Shown here: piece after piece, positions 52,301-61,806 of the stretch
Layout: the number at the start of each line of letters is the position of its first letter
Numbering within the stretch: the first letter of the stretch is position 1
Assembly: GCF_014648055.1 (NCBI RefSeq)
Contig: NZ_BMQJ01000006.1
Span: 310,001 to 374,000 of the forward strand
Direction: 5' to 3'
DNA: 64,000 nt
Source of the DNA: Streptosporangium pseudovulgare
Lineage (GTDB): Bacteria; Actinomycetota; Actinomycetes; Streptosporangiales; Streptosporangiaceae
Position numbers and translations under genes: made by a program
Notes under the pieces: generated by a model
The model's input: the letters and a program-made list of their open reading frames with translations, nothing else
Told to the model about the DNA's origin: nothing
Database searches by the model: none

Positions 52301-53521
52301 ATGGCCGGAAACAGGGGCGTCGTCTACGAGGGACCGGGCAGGGTCGTGGTCGAGGACTTCGACTACCCGGTGTTCGAGCTGAAGGAGGGGCCGGGGGTCA
52401 ACCCGGCGAACGTCGGCCGGAAGGTCCCGCACGGCTCGATCGTCAAGACCGTCGCGACGAACATCTGCGGCAGCGACCAGCACATGGTCCGCGGCCGTAC
52501 CACCGCCCCCCACGGCCTCGTCCTCGGTCACGAGATCACCGGTGAGGTCGTCGAGAACGGCCCCGACGTGGAGTTCATCAAGGTCGGTGACCTGGTCTCG
52601 GTGCCGTTCAACATCTCCTGCGGGCGCTGCCGCAACTGCAAGGAGCGCAAGACCGGCATCTGCGAGAACGTCAACCCCGACCAGCCGGGGTCGGCGTACG
52701 GCTACGTCGACATGGGCGGCTGGGTCGGCGGGCAGGCCAGGTACGTCCTCGTGCCCTACGCCGACTGGAACCTGCTGAAGTTCCCCGACAGGGACCGGGC
52801 GATGGAGAAGATCCTCGACCTGGCCATGCTGTCGGACATCTTCCCCACCGGCTACCACGGGTGCGTGACCGCCGGGGTGACCACGGGCTCCACCGTCTAC
52901 ATCGCGGGCGCCGGCCCGGTGGGCCTGGCCGCCGCCGCCTCGGCGCTCCTCCTCGGGGCCGCCGCGGTGATCGTCGGTGACCTGAACGCCGACCGCCTGG
53001 CGCAGGCCCGCAGTTTCGGCTGCGAGACCGTCGACGTCTCCCAGGGAGATCCTCGCGACCAGATCGAGCGGATCCTCGGCACCTCCGAGGTGGACTGCGG
53101 CGTGGACGCGGTGGGCTTCGAGGCCCGCGGCCACGGGACCGAGGCCGCCACCGAGCACCCGGCCACCGTGCTCAACACGCTCATGGGCGTCACCCGGGCC
53201 GGCGGCGCGCTCGGCATCCCCGGCCTGTACGTGACCGGGGACCCCGGAGCCGCCGACGAGGCCGCCAGGGAGGGAACGCTGTCGATCCGGCTGGGCCTCG
53301 GATGGGCCAAGTCACTCGCCTTCTTCACCGGCCAGTGCCCGGTCATGCGGTACAACCGGCAGCTGATGATGGCGATCCTGCACGACCGGGTGCAGATCGC
53401 CAAGGCGGTCAACGCCACGCCGATCCCGCTGGAGGAGGCGCCGCGCGGCTACCGGGAGTTCGACCAGGGAGCCGCCCGCAAGTACGTCTTGGACCCGAAC
53501 GGGATGCTCGGCACGTCCTGA
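52301..53521 (+). CDS. Glutathione-independent formaldehyde dehydrogenase (zinc, NAD)
   Basis: A zinc alcohol-dehydrogenase-family protein of 406 residues, matching Pseudomonas putida formaldehyde dehydrogenase in length and motifs. Catalytic zinc ligands are Cys56 in NICGSDQHM and His77 in LGHEITGEV. The structural zinc site is Cys107, Cys110, Cys113 and Cys121. The NAD motif is IAGAGPVGLAAAASALLLGA. It oxidises formaldehyde (perhaps also other aldehydes) to formate, which the Sec formate dehydrogenase here could use. It lies about 50 bases after selB and may be in the same transcript. Confidence 0.92.
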   Translation: MAGNRGVVYEGPGRVVVEDFDYPVFELKEGPGVNPANVGRKVPHGSIVKTVATNICGSDQHMVRGRTTAPHGLVLGHEITGEVVENGPDVEFIKVGDLVSVPFNISCGRCRNCKERKTGICENVNPDQPGSAYGYVDMGGWVGGQARYVLVPYADWNLLKFPDRDRAMEKILDLAMLSDIFPTGYHGCVTAGVTTGSTVYIAGAGPVGLAAAASALLLGAAAVIVGDLNADRLAQARSFGCETVDVSQGDPRDQIERILGTSEVDCGVDAVGFEARGHGTEAATEHPATVLNTLMGVTRAGGALGIPGLYVTGDPGAADEAAREGTLSIRLGLGWAKSLAFFTGQCPVMRYNRQLMMAILHDRVQIAKAVNATPIPLEEAPRGYREFDQGAARKYVLDPNGMLGTS

Positions 53522-53600
53522 CGCTCGCGAGTGTTCGCCGTGTCGATGTGTTTTCCCTGCCCGGAAGTGATTTACATGGTGCAGGAGAAGATCATCGATT

Positions 53601-53627
53601 GCCATTCCCGGGAATGGCGGAGTTTTT
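53601..53627 (+). terminator. Palindrome plus T-tract terminator
   Basis: GCCATTCCCGGGAATGGC (53601-53618) is a perfect 18-base palindrome followed by GGAG and five T residues. It should end the formaldehyde dehydrogenase transcript. Confidence 0.7.
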
Positions 53628-53653
53628 CACATTGAAACGATCTTGGGTAGGAT
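53626..53653 (+). promoter_or_regulatory. Promoter of the DUF3073 gene
   Basis: TTCACA (53626-53631) and TAGGAT (53648-53653) are separated by 16 bases. The -10 box fits the actinobacterial TAnnnT consensus. The transcript would carry a leader of nearly 200 bases. Confidence 0.45.
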
Positions 53654-53850
53654 AATGGTAATGGCCTGTTCTCCCGTACCGCCCGGCCAGCTCCGAGCCC
53701 GTTCCGGTCGGGGACGAGGCGGGGCGCCGCCGAGGACGGCCATGGCGAGCGCGTCCTGCCGACCGCGCCAGGCCGTGCCGGGCCGTGCTCGCCGCGAAAC
53801 GCAACCGGTGACAAGAGGTCGAGCAGGACCTGCGTGAGGGAGTACAGCCA

Positions 53851-54021
53851 ATGGGCCGGGGTCGAGCCAAGGCGAAGCAGGCGAAGGTGGCGCGCGAGCT
53901 CAAGTACGGCAGCCACGGGATGGATCTCGATCGGCTGCGCGAGGAGCTCGTCGCGGCGGGCGGCTCCCGGACGGAGTCCCAGGCCGAGGACACCGCCGAC
54001 GACTACTTCGCCGACCGTTAG
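53851..54021 (+). CDS. DUF3073 domain-containing protein (56 aa)
   Basis: MGRGRAKAKQAKVARELKY is the signature of DUF3073, a small basic protein conserved across actinobacteria. The length of 56 residues is normal, with an acidic C-terminus (ESQAEDTADDYFADR). The start is ATG 53851 with GAGGGAG upstream and the stop is TAG 54019-54021. The function is unknown. The gene is easily missed because of its size. It is followed by an inverted-repeat terminator before the convergent SDR gene. Confidence 0.92.
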   Translation: MGRGRAKAKQAKVARELKYGSHGMDLDRLREELVAAGGSRTESQAEDTADDYFADR

Positions 54022-54128
54022 ACGAAGCCGGTCGGAAACCGGGGACCGTTCCGCGGACCGCCGGCCTTCGGATTCGTTCCGCAGGCGCCGTGACGCGGGA
54101 CGGCGAGCCGGGTCCGCCGGATCCGTTC

Positions 54129-54161
54129 CGCGGGCCCCCGCCGTGACGACGGGGGTCCGCG
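54129..54161. terminator. Hairpin between convergent DUF3073 and SDR genes
   Basis: CGCGG-G-CCCCCG (54129-54140) pairs with CGGGGG-T-CCGCG (54150-54161), with one wobble and a nine-base loop. Confidence 0.6.
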
Positions 54162-54253
54162 AAGCGAGCCCGGCGACCGTGCGGCCCGGTCGTCCGCCCG
54201 GCGGTCGTGCGGGCGTGACGTCGTGACCCACGGCCGGCGGGTGTGACTCGCGG

Positions 54254-55054
54254 TCACTCGCCCGAGCCCGGCTCCGACAGCCGACGGCTCGCGGCGGCCT
54301 TGGCGGGCTCGGGGGTGACCCGGGCGGCCTGGGCCATCGCCTTGTTGGCGAAGGACCCGGCGACGATGTGGTCCTTGCCCGCCATGAGGGCCTCGAAGCC
54401 CTGGCGCGCGACCTCCGCCGGGTCGTCCTTGTGCCCCGAACCGATCCTGGTGTCCTCCATGCCCGCCCGCTCGAAGAACTCGGTGTCGGTCGGCCCCGGC
54501 ATGAGCGAGGTGACCGTCACCCCCGTGTCCTTGAGCTCGTTGCGGATCCCCTCGGCGAAGGATTGCACGAACGCCTTGGAAGCGTGGTAGACCGCCTGGA
54601 ACGGGCCCGGCATCGTGGCGGCGATGGACGAGGTGAACAGGATCCGCCCGCGCCCGCGCGCCACCATGTCCCGGGTCACCCGCTTGGCGAGGTGGACGGA
54701 CGAGGTGACGTTCAGCCGGATGAGCCGTAGCTCGTCCTCCAGCGAGGTGTCCCGGGCGAAGTCGCCGCCGGCGCCGACACCCGCGTTGATCGCGACCGCC
54801 TCGGCCGGACGGCCGGTCGCCCTGACCGTCTCGTACAGCCTCTCGACGCCCTCGTACTCGGCCAGGTCGGCCCGCACGCTCTCGACCTCGGCCCCGAGGT
54901 CCCGCAGCGACCGGGCGGCCGTGTCGAGCTCCGCGTCCTCGGCGGCGATGACCAGGTCGAAGCCGTTGCGGGCGAACTGCGCCGCGAGCTCGTAGCCGAT
55001 GCCGCTGGAGGCGCCGGTCACGACGGCGAGTGGCCTGTCGGGGTTCATAGCCAT
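54254..55054 (-). CDS. SDR family NAD(P)-dependent oxidoreductase
   Basis: A protein of 266 residues with the SDR motif LAVVTGASSGIGYELAAQF near the N-terminus, an INAGVG segment in place of NNAG, the catalytic Ser in ILFTSSIAATMPG, and Tyr/Lys in VYHASKAFVQ. It is closest in style to DltE/YqjQ-type SDRs. The substrate is unknown. ATG 55054 has AAGGAA nine bases upstream; ATG 55048 is an alternative. It is divergent from a second SDR gene. Confidence 0.92.
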   Translation of the reverse strand: MAMNPDRPLAVVTGASSGIGYELAAQFARNGFDLVIAAEDAELDTAARSLRDLGAEVESVRADLAEYEGVERLYETVRATGRPAEAVAINAGVGAGGDFARDTSLEDELRLIRLNVTSSVHLAKRVTRDMVARGRGRILFTSSIAATMPGPFQAVYHASKAFVQSFAEGIRNELKDTGVTVTSLMPGPTDTEFFERAGMEDTRIGSGHKDDPAEVARQGFEALMAGKDHIVAGSFANKAMAQAARVTPEPAKAAASRRLSEPGSGE

Positions 55055-55232
55055 ATTTCGTGATTCCTTCACTTATCGGGTGATTGCCCCTCCAGGGCGG
55101 CGTGCCCCGACCGGTGGTCCTTACACCGCCCCGGACGGCCGGCCGGACCCGGGGCGAGTAGGGACCCCGCCCGGGGGGTACGCGCGCCTCGGAGGAGGGG
55201 TGCCGGGGGTGCGCCCGGGAAAGGAGACGGCG

Positions 55233-56075
55233 ATGGCCGGAACGTCACAGGCGGGCTCCCCGCCCGGCCGCGCGGGAGGCGGCGACTACGACCGGGTGGC
55301 GATCGTCACCGGAGCCGACTCCGGCATCGGCCGGGCGACGGCCGTGGCCCTTGCCGAGCAGGGCTTCGACGTGGGGATCACCTTCCACTCCGACGAGGAG
55401 GGCGCGGAGGGGACCGCCGGGGAGGTACGCGGCCACGGCCGGAACGCGGCCGTGCGCCGGCACGACCTGACCGACCCGGAGGCGGCCGCCGCGGTCGTGG
55501 ACGAGCTTGCCGACGAGCTGGGGGGCCTCGGCGTCCTGGTCAACAACGCCGGGACCGGCAGCAGCGAGCCGCTGATGGAGATGGACTTCCAGCGGTGGCG
55601 GTCGGTGATCGCGGTCGACCTCGACGGTGCCTTCCTGTGCTCCCAGCGGGCGGCCCGGCGCATGGTCGCCGCCGGCCGGGGAGGCCGCATCGTCAACGTC
55701 ACCAGCGTCCACGAGGAGTACCCGCGCGTCGGCTCGGGGCCGTACTGCGCGGCCAAGGGCGGCCTGCGGATGCTGAGCCGGGTGCTCGCGCTGGAGCTGG
55801 CGCCGTACGGGATCACGGTGAACACCGTCGCGCCGGGGGAGATCGCCACCCCGATGACCGGTCAGGACGACCGGCCGCCGCGGCCGGGCAGCCGTCCCGG
55901 CTACCCGATCGACCGGCCCGGCGACGCCCGGGAGGTCGCCTCCGTCGTCGCCTTCCTGGCGAGCCCCGGAGCGTCCTACGTCACGGGCTCGTCGGTCTTC
56001 GTGGACGGCGGGCTGGGGCTCATGGGCCCACAGGCTGCCGGAGCCCTGGAGTCCGGGGACTGGCGTCAGGGCTGA
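55233..56075 (+). CDS. SDR family oxidoreductase (glucose-1-dehydrogenase-like)
   Basis: A protein of 280 residues. NAD(P)-binding AIVTGADSGIGRATAVALAE, strand-4 VLVNNAGTGS, catalytic Ser in NVTSVHEEYPRVGSG, and Tyr/Lys in YCAAKGGLRM are all present. The C-terminus TGSSVFVDGGLGLM is typical of classical SDRs such as GdhII or FabG relatives. ATG 55233 has AAGGAG six bases upstream. The substrate is unknown. Confidence 0.93.
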   Translation: MAGTSQAGSPPGRAGGGDYDRVAIVTGADSGIGRATAVALAEQGFDVGITFHSDEEGAEGTAGEVRGHGRNAAVRRHDLTDPEAAAAVVDELADELGGLGVLVNNAGTGSSEPLMEMDFQRWRSVIAVDLDGAFLCSQRAARRMVAAGRGGRIVNVTSVHEEYPRVGSGPYCAAKGGLRMLSRVLALELAPYGITVNTVAPGEIATPMTGQDDRPPRPGSRPGYPIDRPGDAREVASVVAFLASPGASYVTGSSVFVDGGLGLMGPQAAGALESGDWRQG

Positions 56076-56150
56076 CCCGCCCGGCCGCGGACACGCGTCC
56101 GGCCCTGGAGACGCGTCCGGCCCCGGCCTTGGAGGCCGAGGGGGGACGAG

Positions 56151-56729
56151 GGGGCGGTCGGCGGCAACACCAAGGTCGGCAACCGGCGGGGCATGATCGG
56201 CCGCTGGCAGCACATCGAGTACGTCATCGGCTTCAACCTCGACCGCCGCGCCTTCGACCTGCTGGGCTGCATGCCCACCGTGCCGGGGGCGATCGGCGCC
56301 TTCCGCCGTTCGGCGCTGCGGGAGATCGGCGGCGTCAGCACCGACACGCTGGCAGAGGACACCGACCTCACCATGGCGATGTGCCGAAGCGGCTGGCGGG
56401 TCGTCTACGAGGAGCACGCCCTGGCCTGGACCGAGGCGCCGACCTCCCTCGGGCAGCTGTGGCGCCAGCGCTACCGCTGGTGCTACGGCACGCTGCAGGC
56501 GATGTGGAAGCACCGCCGCGCCGTGACCGAGCGGGGCACGTTCGGCCGCCGCTGCCTCGGCTACCTGACGCCGTTCCAGGTGGTGCTGCCGCTCCAGCAG
56601 TTCGTCTACCGGCAGCTCATGTACCTGGTGGTGATCCAGTCGGTGGCGACCGCCGTCCTCGGGGTGCGGCTGCGCTGGCAGACGATCCGCCGCGAGGGCA
56701 CCTTCGCCTCCGCCCCCGCCTCCTCCTGA
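56151..56729 (+). pseudogene. Remnant of a processive family-2 glycosyltransferase
   Basis: The frame carries the second half of an IcaA/HasA-like GT2: GNTKVGNR, GRWQHIEYVIGFNLDRRAFD, CMPTVPGAIGAFRRSALREI, the EDTDLTM metal site and the Q(R)xRW motif in LWRQRYRWCYGT. The expected N-terminal nucleotide-binding part is missing, because the frame has no family sequence before about 56151. The membrane region is also shortened, going directly from YLTPFQVVLPL to QQFVYRQLMYLVV, whereas full-length relatives have further helices between. ATG 56193 could still be translated but a working enzyme is unlikely. It points to decay of an exopolysaccharide gene. Confidence 0.75.
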
Positions 56730-56800
56730 AAGGTCCGGGTCTCGGGGCCCCGGGACTTCAAGGCCCCGGGGCCCGACGAGCCCGGACCCCGGGCCCGGTC

Positions 56801-58090
<1,290 letters not shown>

Positions 58091-58339
58091 CCGCGTCCGT
58101 CCCGTCACCGGCCGCGCGGGCCCGGGAACGGCCCGGCGGACCCGGTCGGCTGGGGGGAACCGGGCCGGTGGCCGCGGCTGTACGTCGTCAATGGGGTCAT
58201 GGGGACTCGTTTCCCTGCGTGACGGGGGGTACACACGCACGCGAACCGGGAATGGCCGGAGTGACGACGGACGCACGGAGGTCCGGGGAGCGGCGAGAAC
58301 GGCGACGGACGTGTGCCGGACGCGGGGGCAGGAGGCGCG

Positions 58340-58711
58340 ATGACGGCGGTGGGCACCACCACATGGGCCATCCCGGAGGGCTACATCCCCTCGGGCGGCA
58401 CCGGCCCCGAGCCGGAGATGCTCAGTCACGAGACCGCGTGCATCCTCAACGCGGCGGACGAGGACGCGCACGTCGAGATCACGCTGTACTTCGCCGACCG
58501 CGAGCCGGTCGGGCCGTACCGGGTGACGGTGCCCGCGCGGCGCACGGTGCACCAGAGGTTCAACGACCTGACCGATCCCGAGCCCGTGCCGCGTGACACG
58601 CCGTACGCCTCGGTCATCCGCAGCGACGTCCCCGTGGTGGTCCAGCACACCCGCCTGGACTCACGCCAGGCCGAGAACGCGCTGCTGTCGACGATCGCCC
58701 ACCCGACGTGA
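58340..58711 (+). CDS. Anabaena sensory rhodopsin transducer (ASRT)-family protein
   Basis: A protein of 123 residues, nearly the exact length of the cyanobacterial ASRT and highly similar in motif order: TWAIPEGYIP, SHETACILNAADEDAHVEIT, EPVGPYRVTVPARRT, RFNDLTDPEPVPRDTPYASV and VVVQHTRLDSRQAENALLST. ASRT is a soluble beta-sandwich tetramer that couples to sensory rhodopsin in Anabaena, but most bacterial homologues have no rhodopsin and unknown roles. No rhodopsin gene is in this window. ATG 58340 has GGAGG four bases upstream. Confidence 0.92.
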   Translation: MTAVGTTTWAIPEGYIPSGGTGPEPEMLSHETACILNAADEDAHVEITLYFADREPVGPYRVTVPARRTVHQRFNDLTDPEPVPRDTPYASVIRSDVPVVVQHTRLDSRQAENALLSTIAHPT

Positions 58712-58782
58712 CCGGCCACGGCGCGCGCCGTCCCACACGATCGGGTACGGCGCGCGGTTCCGCGTGATCGGGTGTGACACGC

Positions 58783-59694
58783 TCACCCGGCGGTGGGCGG
58801 TGCCGCGTCCCCGGGGGCGAAGAACTCCAGCAGCAGGCGGTTCAGCGCCTCGGGCCGCTCGGTCGGGATGCCGTGGTGTGACACATCCGGCAGCACGGCC
58901 GTTCCGGCGTGCGGCATCAGCCGCCGCGCACCGGCGACGACCGCGCGGGCGTCGTGCGCCCGGCTGTGCTCCGCCGCCACGACGAGCGTCGGTACGGCCG
59001 AGGCCCGCAGCCGGGCGGCGTCCGGGCGGCGGACGGGGATGATCTTCGATCGCGGGAAGTCCGTCGCGCCCGAGACGTAGAGCTCCAGCCAGTCCTCGTC
59101 CACGGGCGTGCCGCCCGACTCCCAGGTGGTGAAGGCGCGCACCCGCCCGGGGGTCGGGCGCAGCAGCGTCGGCAGGGCGCGCAGCAGGTAGCGCGGGCTG
59201 AACCTGGTGAAGCACCGGGTGGGGTCGAGGAGCGCGAGGCGGCGCACCCGGTGCGGCGCGCGCAGCGCGAACGCGAGGGCCAGTTCGGCCCCGTACGAAT
59301 GTCCGCACAGGTCCGCCCGGTCGAGGCCGAGGCCCGTGAACGTCGCCTCCAGCCAGTCGAGCAGGTCGTCCTCGTCGCGGATCGGCCTGTCGCCCCGCGT
59401 GCCGCGTCCCGGTTCGCCGATCCGGTCGATCGCGTAGACGCGGTGTGTGGTGGCCAGGGCCGCGACGTTGGCGAACCAGACCGCCGAGGTGGCCCCGCCG
59501 CCGTGTGCCAGCGCCAGCGGGGGCGCGTCTCCGGGCCCGCAGGCCAGCACCCGGGCGGTGCCGTACTCCGAGTGGACGTCGATCTCCTCGGGGGTGACGG
59601 GCCACCGCGCGAGGACGCGCCCGTAGGCGGCGGAGAAGCGTCTCTCGGCCTCGGGCGTCCGGAAGGCGGGTGCGGGGTGCGTGGTCTCGGGCAT
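58783..59694 (-). CDS. Alpha/beta hydrolase fold protein
   Basis: A protein of 303 residues. The oxyanion-strand motif is ALAHGGGATSAVWFANV. The nucleophile elbow is GHSYGAELALAF (Ser), the acid is probably in DVSHHGIP-side strands (VVAAEHSRAHD), and the His is in VSHHGIP. Strand and helix order fit the Abhydrolase_1 family (esterases, peptidases, epoxide-hydrolase relatives). ATG 59694 has GGAAGG six bases upstream. The substrate is unknown. It is convergent with the ASRT gene and divergent from the CPBP gene. Confidence 0.9.
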   Translation of the reverse strand: MPETTHPAPAFRTPEAERRFSAAYGRVLARWPVTPEEIDVHSEYGTARVLACGPGDAPPLALAHGGGATSAVWFANVAALATTHRVYAIDRIGEPGRGTRGDRPIRDEDDLLDWLEATFTGLGLDRADLCGHSYGAELALAFALRAPHRVRRLALLDPTRCFTRFSPRYLLRALPTLLRPTPGRVRAFTTWESGGTPVDEDWLELYVSGATDFPRSKIIPVRRPDAARLRASAVPTLVVAAEHSRAHDARAVVAGARRLMPHAGTAVLPDVSHHGIPTERPEALNRLLLEFFAPGDAAPPTAG

Positions 59695-59991
59695 GCGATC
59701 CCTTCCTGTTCGGCGCGGGGCTTCCGCGCGGCGTGGAGAACGTCTCCCGCACCGGCTCCCGGGAGATCTCCCGCGCCGGTTCCCGGGGAGGGAGGGCCCT
59801 CCTGCGTGGATCCCGTCGGCCCGGAGAGACCGTCCCGGTGGGGCGACGGCCGGTCGACGGAGATCCACGACGAGTCTTCACCCCGGGGTCGGCGGGTCCT
59901 CATCCTCCCCAGCGTTCGTCCGACTACATAGATAGCATTTCTAACTAGGTTGCTCTATCGTTTAGGTGGCAGAAACAACGAAAGGACCCCC

Positions 59992-60714
59992 ATGCCCTCC
60001 CTGGTGCTCGCCGCGGCCCTCGTCGTCCACCTCGCCCTCGTGAGCCCCTGGCTCGGCAGGCGCTCCTACGCGCGCCTGGAGCGCGACCGCGACCGGGACG
60101 GGAGGGCCCTGGTCCGGATGTTCACCGCGTGGACGGCGGAGCTGTGGGCGCTGGCGGCGGTGGCCCTCCTGGTCGTCGGCCTGTCCCCGGAGATCGACCT
60201 GGCCGGCGTGGGCCTCGTCCTCCAGGCCGACCCGGCGACCACCGCCGGGATGCTGGTCGGCGCCGCGATCGCGTCGGCGGTGGCCGTTCTGGTGGCCGTC
60301 CGGATGAACAGGGCGGGCAGGCCGGTGCCCGGCCAGGCCGCCTTCCGGGCGATGCTGCCGCGCACCCCGGCCGAGCGGCGGGGCGCCCTGGTGCTCTCCG
60401 TCAGCGCCGGGATCTGCGAGGAGATCGTCTACCGGGGGCTGCTCATCGCGCTGGGCACGCGCGTGCTCGGCCTGCCCCTTCCCGTCGCCGCCGGTCTGGC
60501 CCTCGCGGTGTTCGTCGCCGGTCACCTCTACCAGGGGTGGCGGGGCATGGCCGTGGTGACACTGGCCGGGTTCGGCCTCACCATGCTGTACCTCAGGACG
60601 GGCAACCTGCTGCTTCCGATCCTCCTGCACGCCGTCGTCGACATCCGCTCGCTGCTCCTCGTCCCGGCGGGTAAGCGTGACACGCTAGATGGCGCCGCTA
60701 CCGTGCGAGGATGA
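59992..60714 (+). CDS. CPBP family intramembrane metalloprotease
   Basis: A protein of 240 residues with about six hydrophobic helices. The family catalytic motifs are present: EEIVYRG (EExxxR), GHLYQG (FxxxH) and the C-terminal HAVVD. These Abi/CAAX-protease-like enzymes are linked in other bacteria to bacteriocin immunity or signalling. The substrate here is unknown. ATG 59992 has AAGGA five bases upstream. It is followed after four bases by a PadR regulator and a DUF2812-like protein, so the three are probably cotranscribed. Confidence 0.92.
   Translation: MPSLVLAAALVVHLALVSPWLGRRSYARLERDRDRDGRALVRMFTAWTAELWALAAVALLVVGLSPEIDLAGVGLVLQADPATTAGMLVGAAIASAVAVLVAVRMNRAGRPVPGQAAFRAMLPRTPAERRGALVLSVSAGICEEIVYRGLLIALGTRVLGLPLPVAAGLALAVFVAGHLYQGWRGMAVVTLAGFGLTMLYLRTGNLLLPILLHAVVDIRSLLLVPAGKRDTLDGAATVRG
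60674..60686. promoter_or_regulatory. Perfect dyad upstream of padR (candidate PadR operator)
   Basis: AGCGTGACACGCT is a perfect 13-base palindrome with a single central base. It lies within the last codons of the CPBP gene, 33 bases before the PadR start. Confidence 0.4.
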
Positions 60715-60718
60715 GGTC

Positions 60719-61057
60719 ATGGCGACCGACCGACGCGCGAGCTGGCTCAAAGGCGTCCTCGACCTGCTGGTGCTGGCCAGCCTGACCGGGGGCGAGAGCT
60801 ACGGCTACGAGATCTCCAAGACGCTCGCCGAGGCGGGTCTGGGTCAGATCAAGGGCGGCACCCTCTACCCGGTGCTCAACCGGCTGGAGGAGGCGGGTCT
60901 GCTCGCCGCCGAGTTCCGGGTCACCGAGCGCGGCCCCGGCCGCCGTTACTACCGACTCACCGAGCGGGGCCGCGAGACGCTGACCGAGCAGAGCGGGCTG
61001 TGGCTCGCCTTCGACGAATCCGTACGGGCCATGCTGACCAAGGGGGCGGCCGGATGA
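60719..61057 (+). CDS. PadR-family transcriptional regulator
   Basis: A protein of 112 residues with the PadR-type winged helix: GVLDLLVLASLTGGESYGYE, KGGTLYPVLNRLEEAGLLAA, and RYYRLTERGRETL. Length and charge fit the PadR/PadR-s1 group, which often controls adjacent membrane-protein genes. ATG 60719 sits just after the CPBP stop. Its stop overlaps the next gene by four bases (ATGA). PadR plus DUF2812-like pairs are recurrent. A dyad at 60674 is a candidate operator. Confidence 0.94.
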   Translation: MATDRRASWLKGVLDLLVLASLTGGESYGYEISKTLAEAGLGQIKGGTLYPVLNRLEEAGLLAAEFRVTERGPGRRYYRLTERGRETLTEQSGLWLAFDESVRAMLTKGAAG

Positions 61058-61806
61058 GCGACTACTTCGACGAGCTGGCCGCGCTGCTGCGCGACAGGGG
61101 CGTCCCGGCGGAGCGGGTGGCCTCCACGATCGAGGAGCTGGCCGGGCACGTCGCGGAGAGCGGCGCCGACCCGGAGGAGGAGTTCGGCCCCGTCGCCGCC
61201 TTCGCCGACAGCCTCGGCGGGGACACCGGGGCCGCCGGGGACGACGGGACCGCCGGCGACGGGCGGGCGGCCTCCGCCGGGGAGAGCTGGTCGTGGACGG
61301 CCGACATCTTCGCCGACGAGCGGCGGCTCAACGAGTTCGGCGAGCAGGGCTGGGAGGTCGACCGGGTCGACCGGCGGGGCATGTTCGTCAGCCACCGGGA
61401 CTCCGAGCGGCCGCAGCGCTGGGAGTACCGCCGGGAGACGGTGTGGCCCGAGGGCAGGAGCGCCGTGACCGAGCGGCTCGCCCCGGACGGCTGGGAGCCC
61501 TGCGGCACCTGGTTCCTCTACGAGTACTTCAAGCGTCCCGGGGCCGCCTCGGTGGGCCCGGCGGCCGAGATCGGCTCCCCGCCCCCGGCGCCCGGCGGAC
61601 GGCTGTTCTTCAGTGCGCGGTTCCTGCTGATCCTGGTCGCCTTCGTGCTCCTGACGGTGGTGGCCGGGTGGGTCGTGGTGGGCTTCATCGGATCCGCCGG
61701 CTCCGGCGACGACGGCGCCGGGTTCGCCGCCGGCGTGGCGGTGGGCGTCGCGGTGGTCGGGGGAGCCGCCGCCGCCCTGTGGTCGCTCGCGCGCCGCGAC
61801 CGCTGA
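61054..61806 (+). CDS. HAAS-like/DUF2812-type membrane protein, PadR partner
   Basis: A protein of 250 residues. The N-terminal HAAS-like helical domain (YFDELAALLRDRGVPAERVAS) is followed by a DUF2812-like domain (EFGEQGWEVDRVDRRGMFVS and RWEYRRETVWPEGRSAV). Two C-terminal transmembrane helices follow (LLILVAFVLLTVVAGWVVVGF and a Gly/Val/Ala-rich one). Such proteins are encoded beside PadR regulators and may transmit signals or act as membrane anchors. ATG 61054 overlaps padR. Its 3' end overlaps the antisense tail of the downstream kinase frame. Confidence 0.82.
   Translation: MSDYFDELAALLRDRGVPAERVASTIEELAGHVAESGADPEEEFGPVAAFADSLGGDTGAAGDDGTAGDGRAASAGESWSWTADIFADERRLNEFGEQGWEVDRVDRRGMFVSHRDSERPQRWEYRRETVWPEGRSAVTERLAPDGWEPCGTWFLYEYFKRPGAASVGPAAEIGSPPPAPGGRLFFSARFLLILVAFVLLTVVAGWVVVGFIGSAGSGDDGAGFAAGVAVGVAVVGGAAAALWSLARRDR

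Larger units (their letters stand above)
53522..53850. other. Intergenic region (329 bases) with terminator and promoter
   Basis: Between the formaldehyde dehydrogenase and DUF3073 genes. It contains a perfect palindrome with T-tract (53601-53627), a TTCACA/TAGGAT promoter pair (53626-53653) and a 200-base leader before the DUF3073 start. I see no further gene. Confidence 0.55.
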
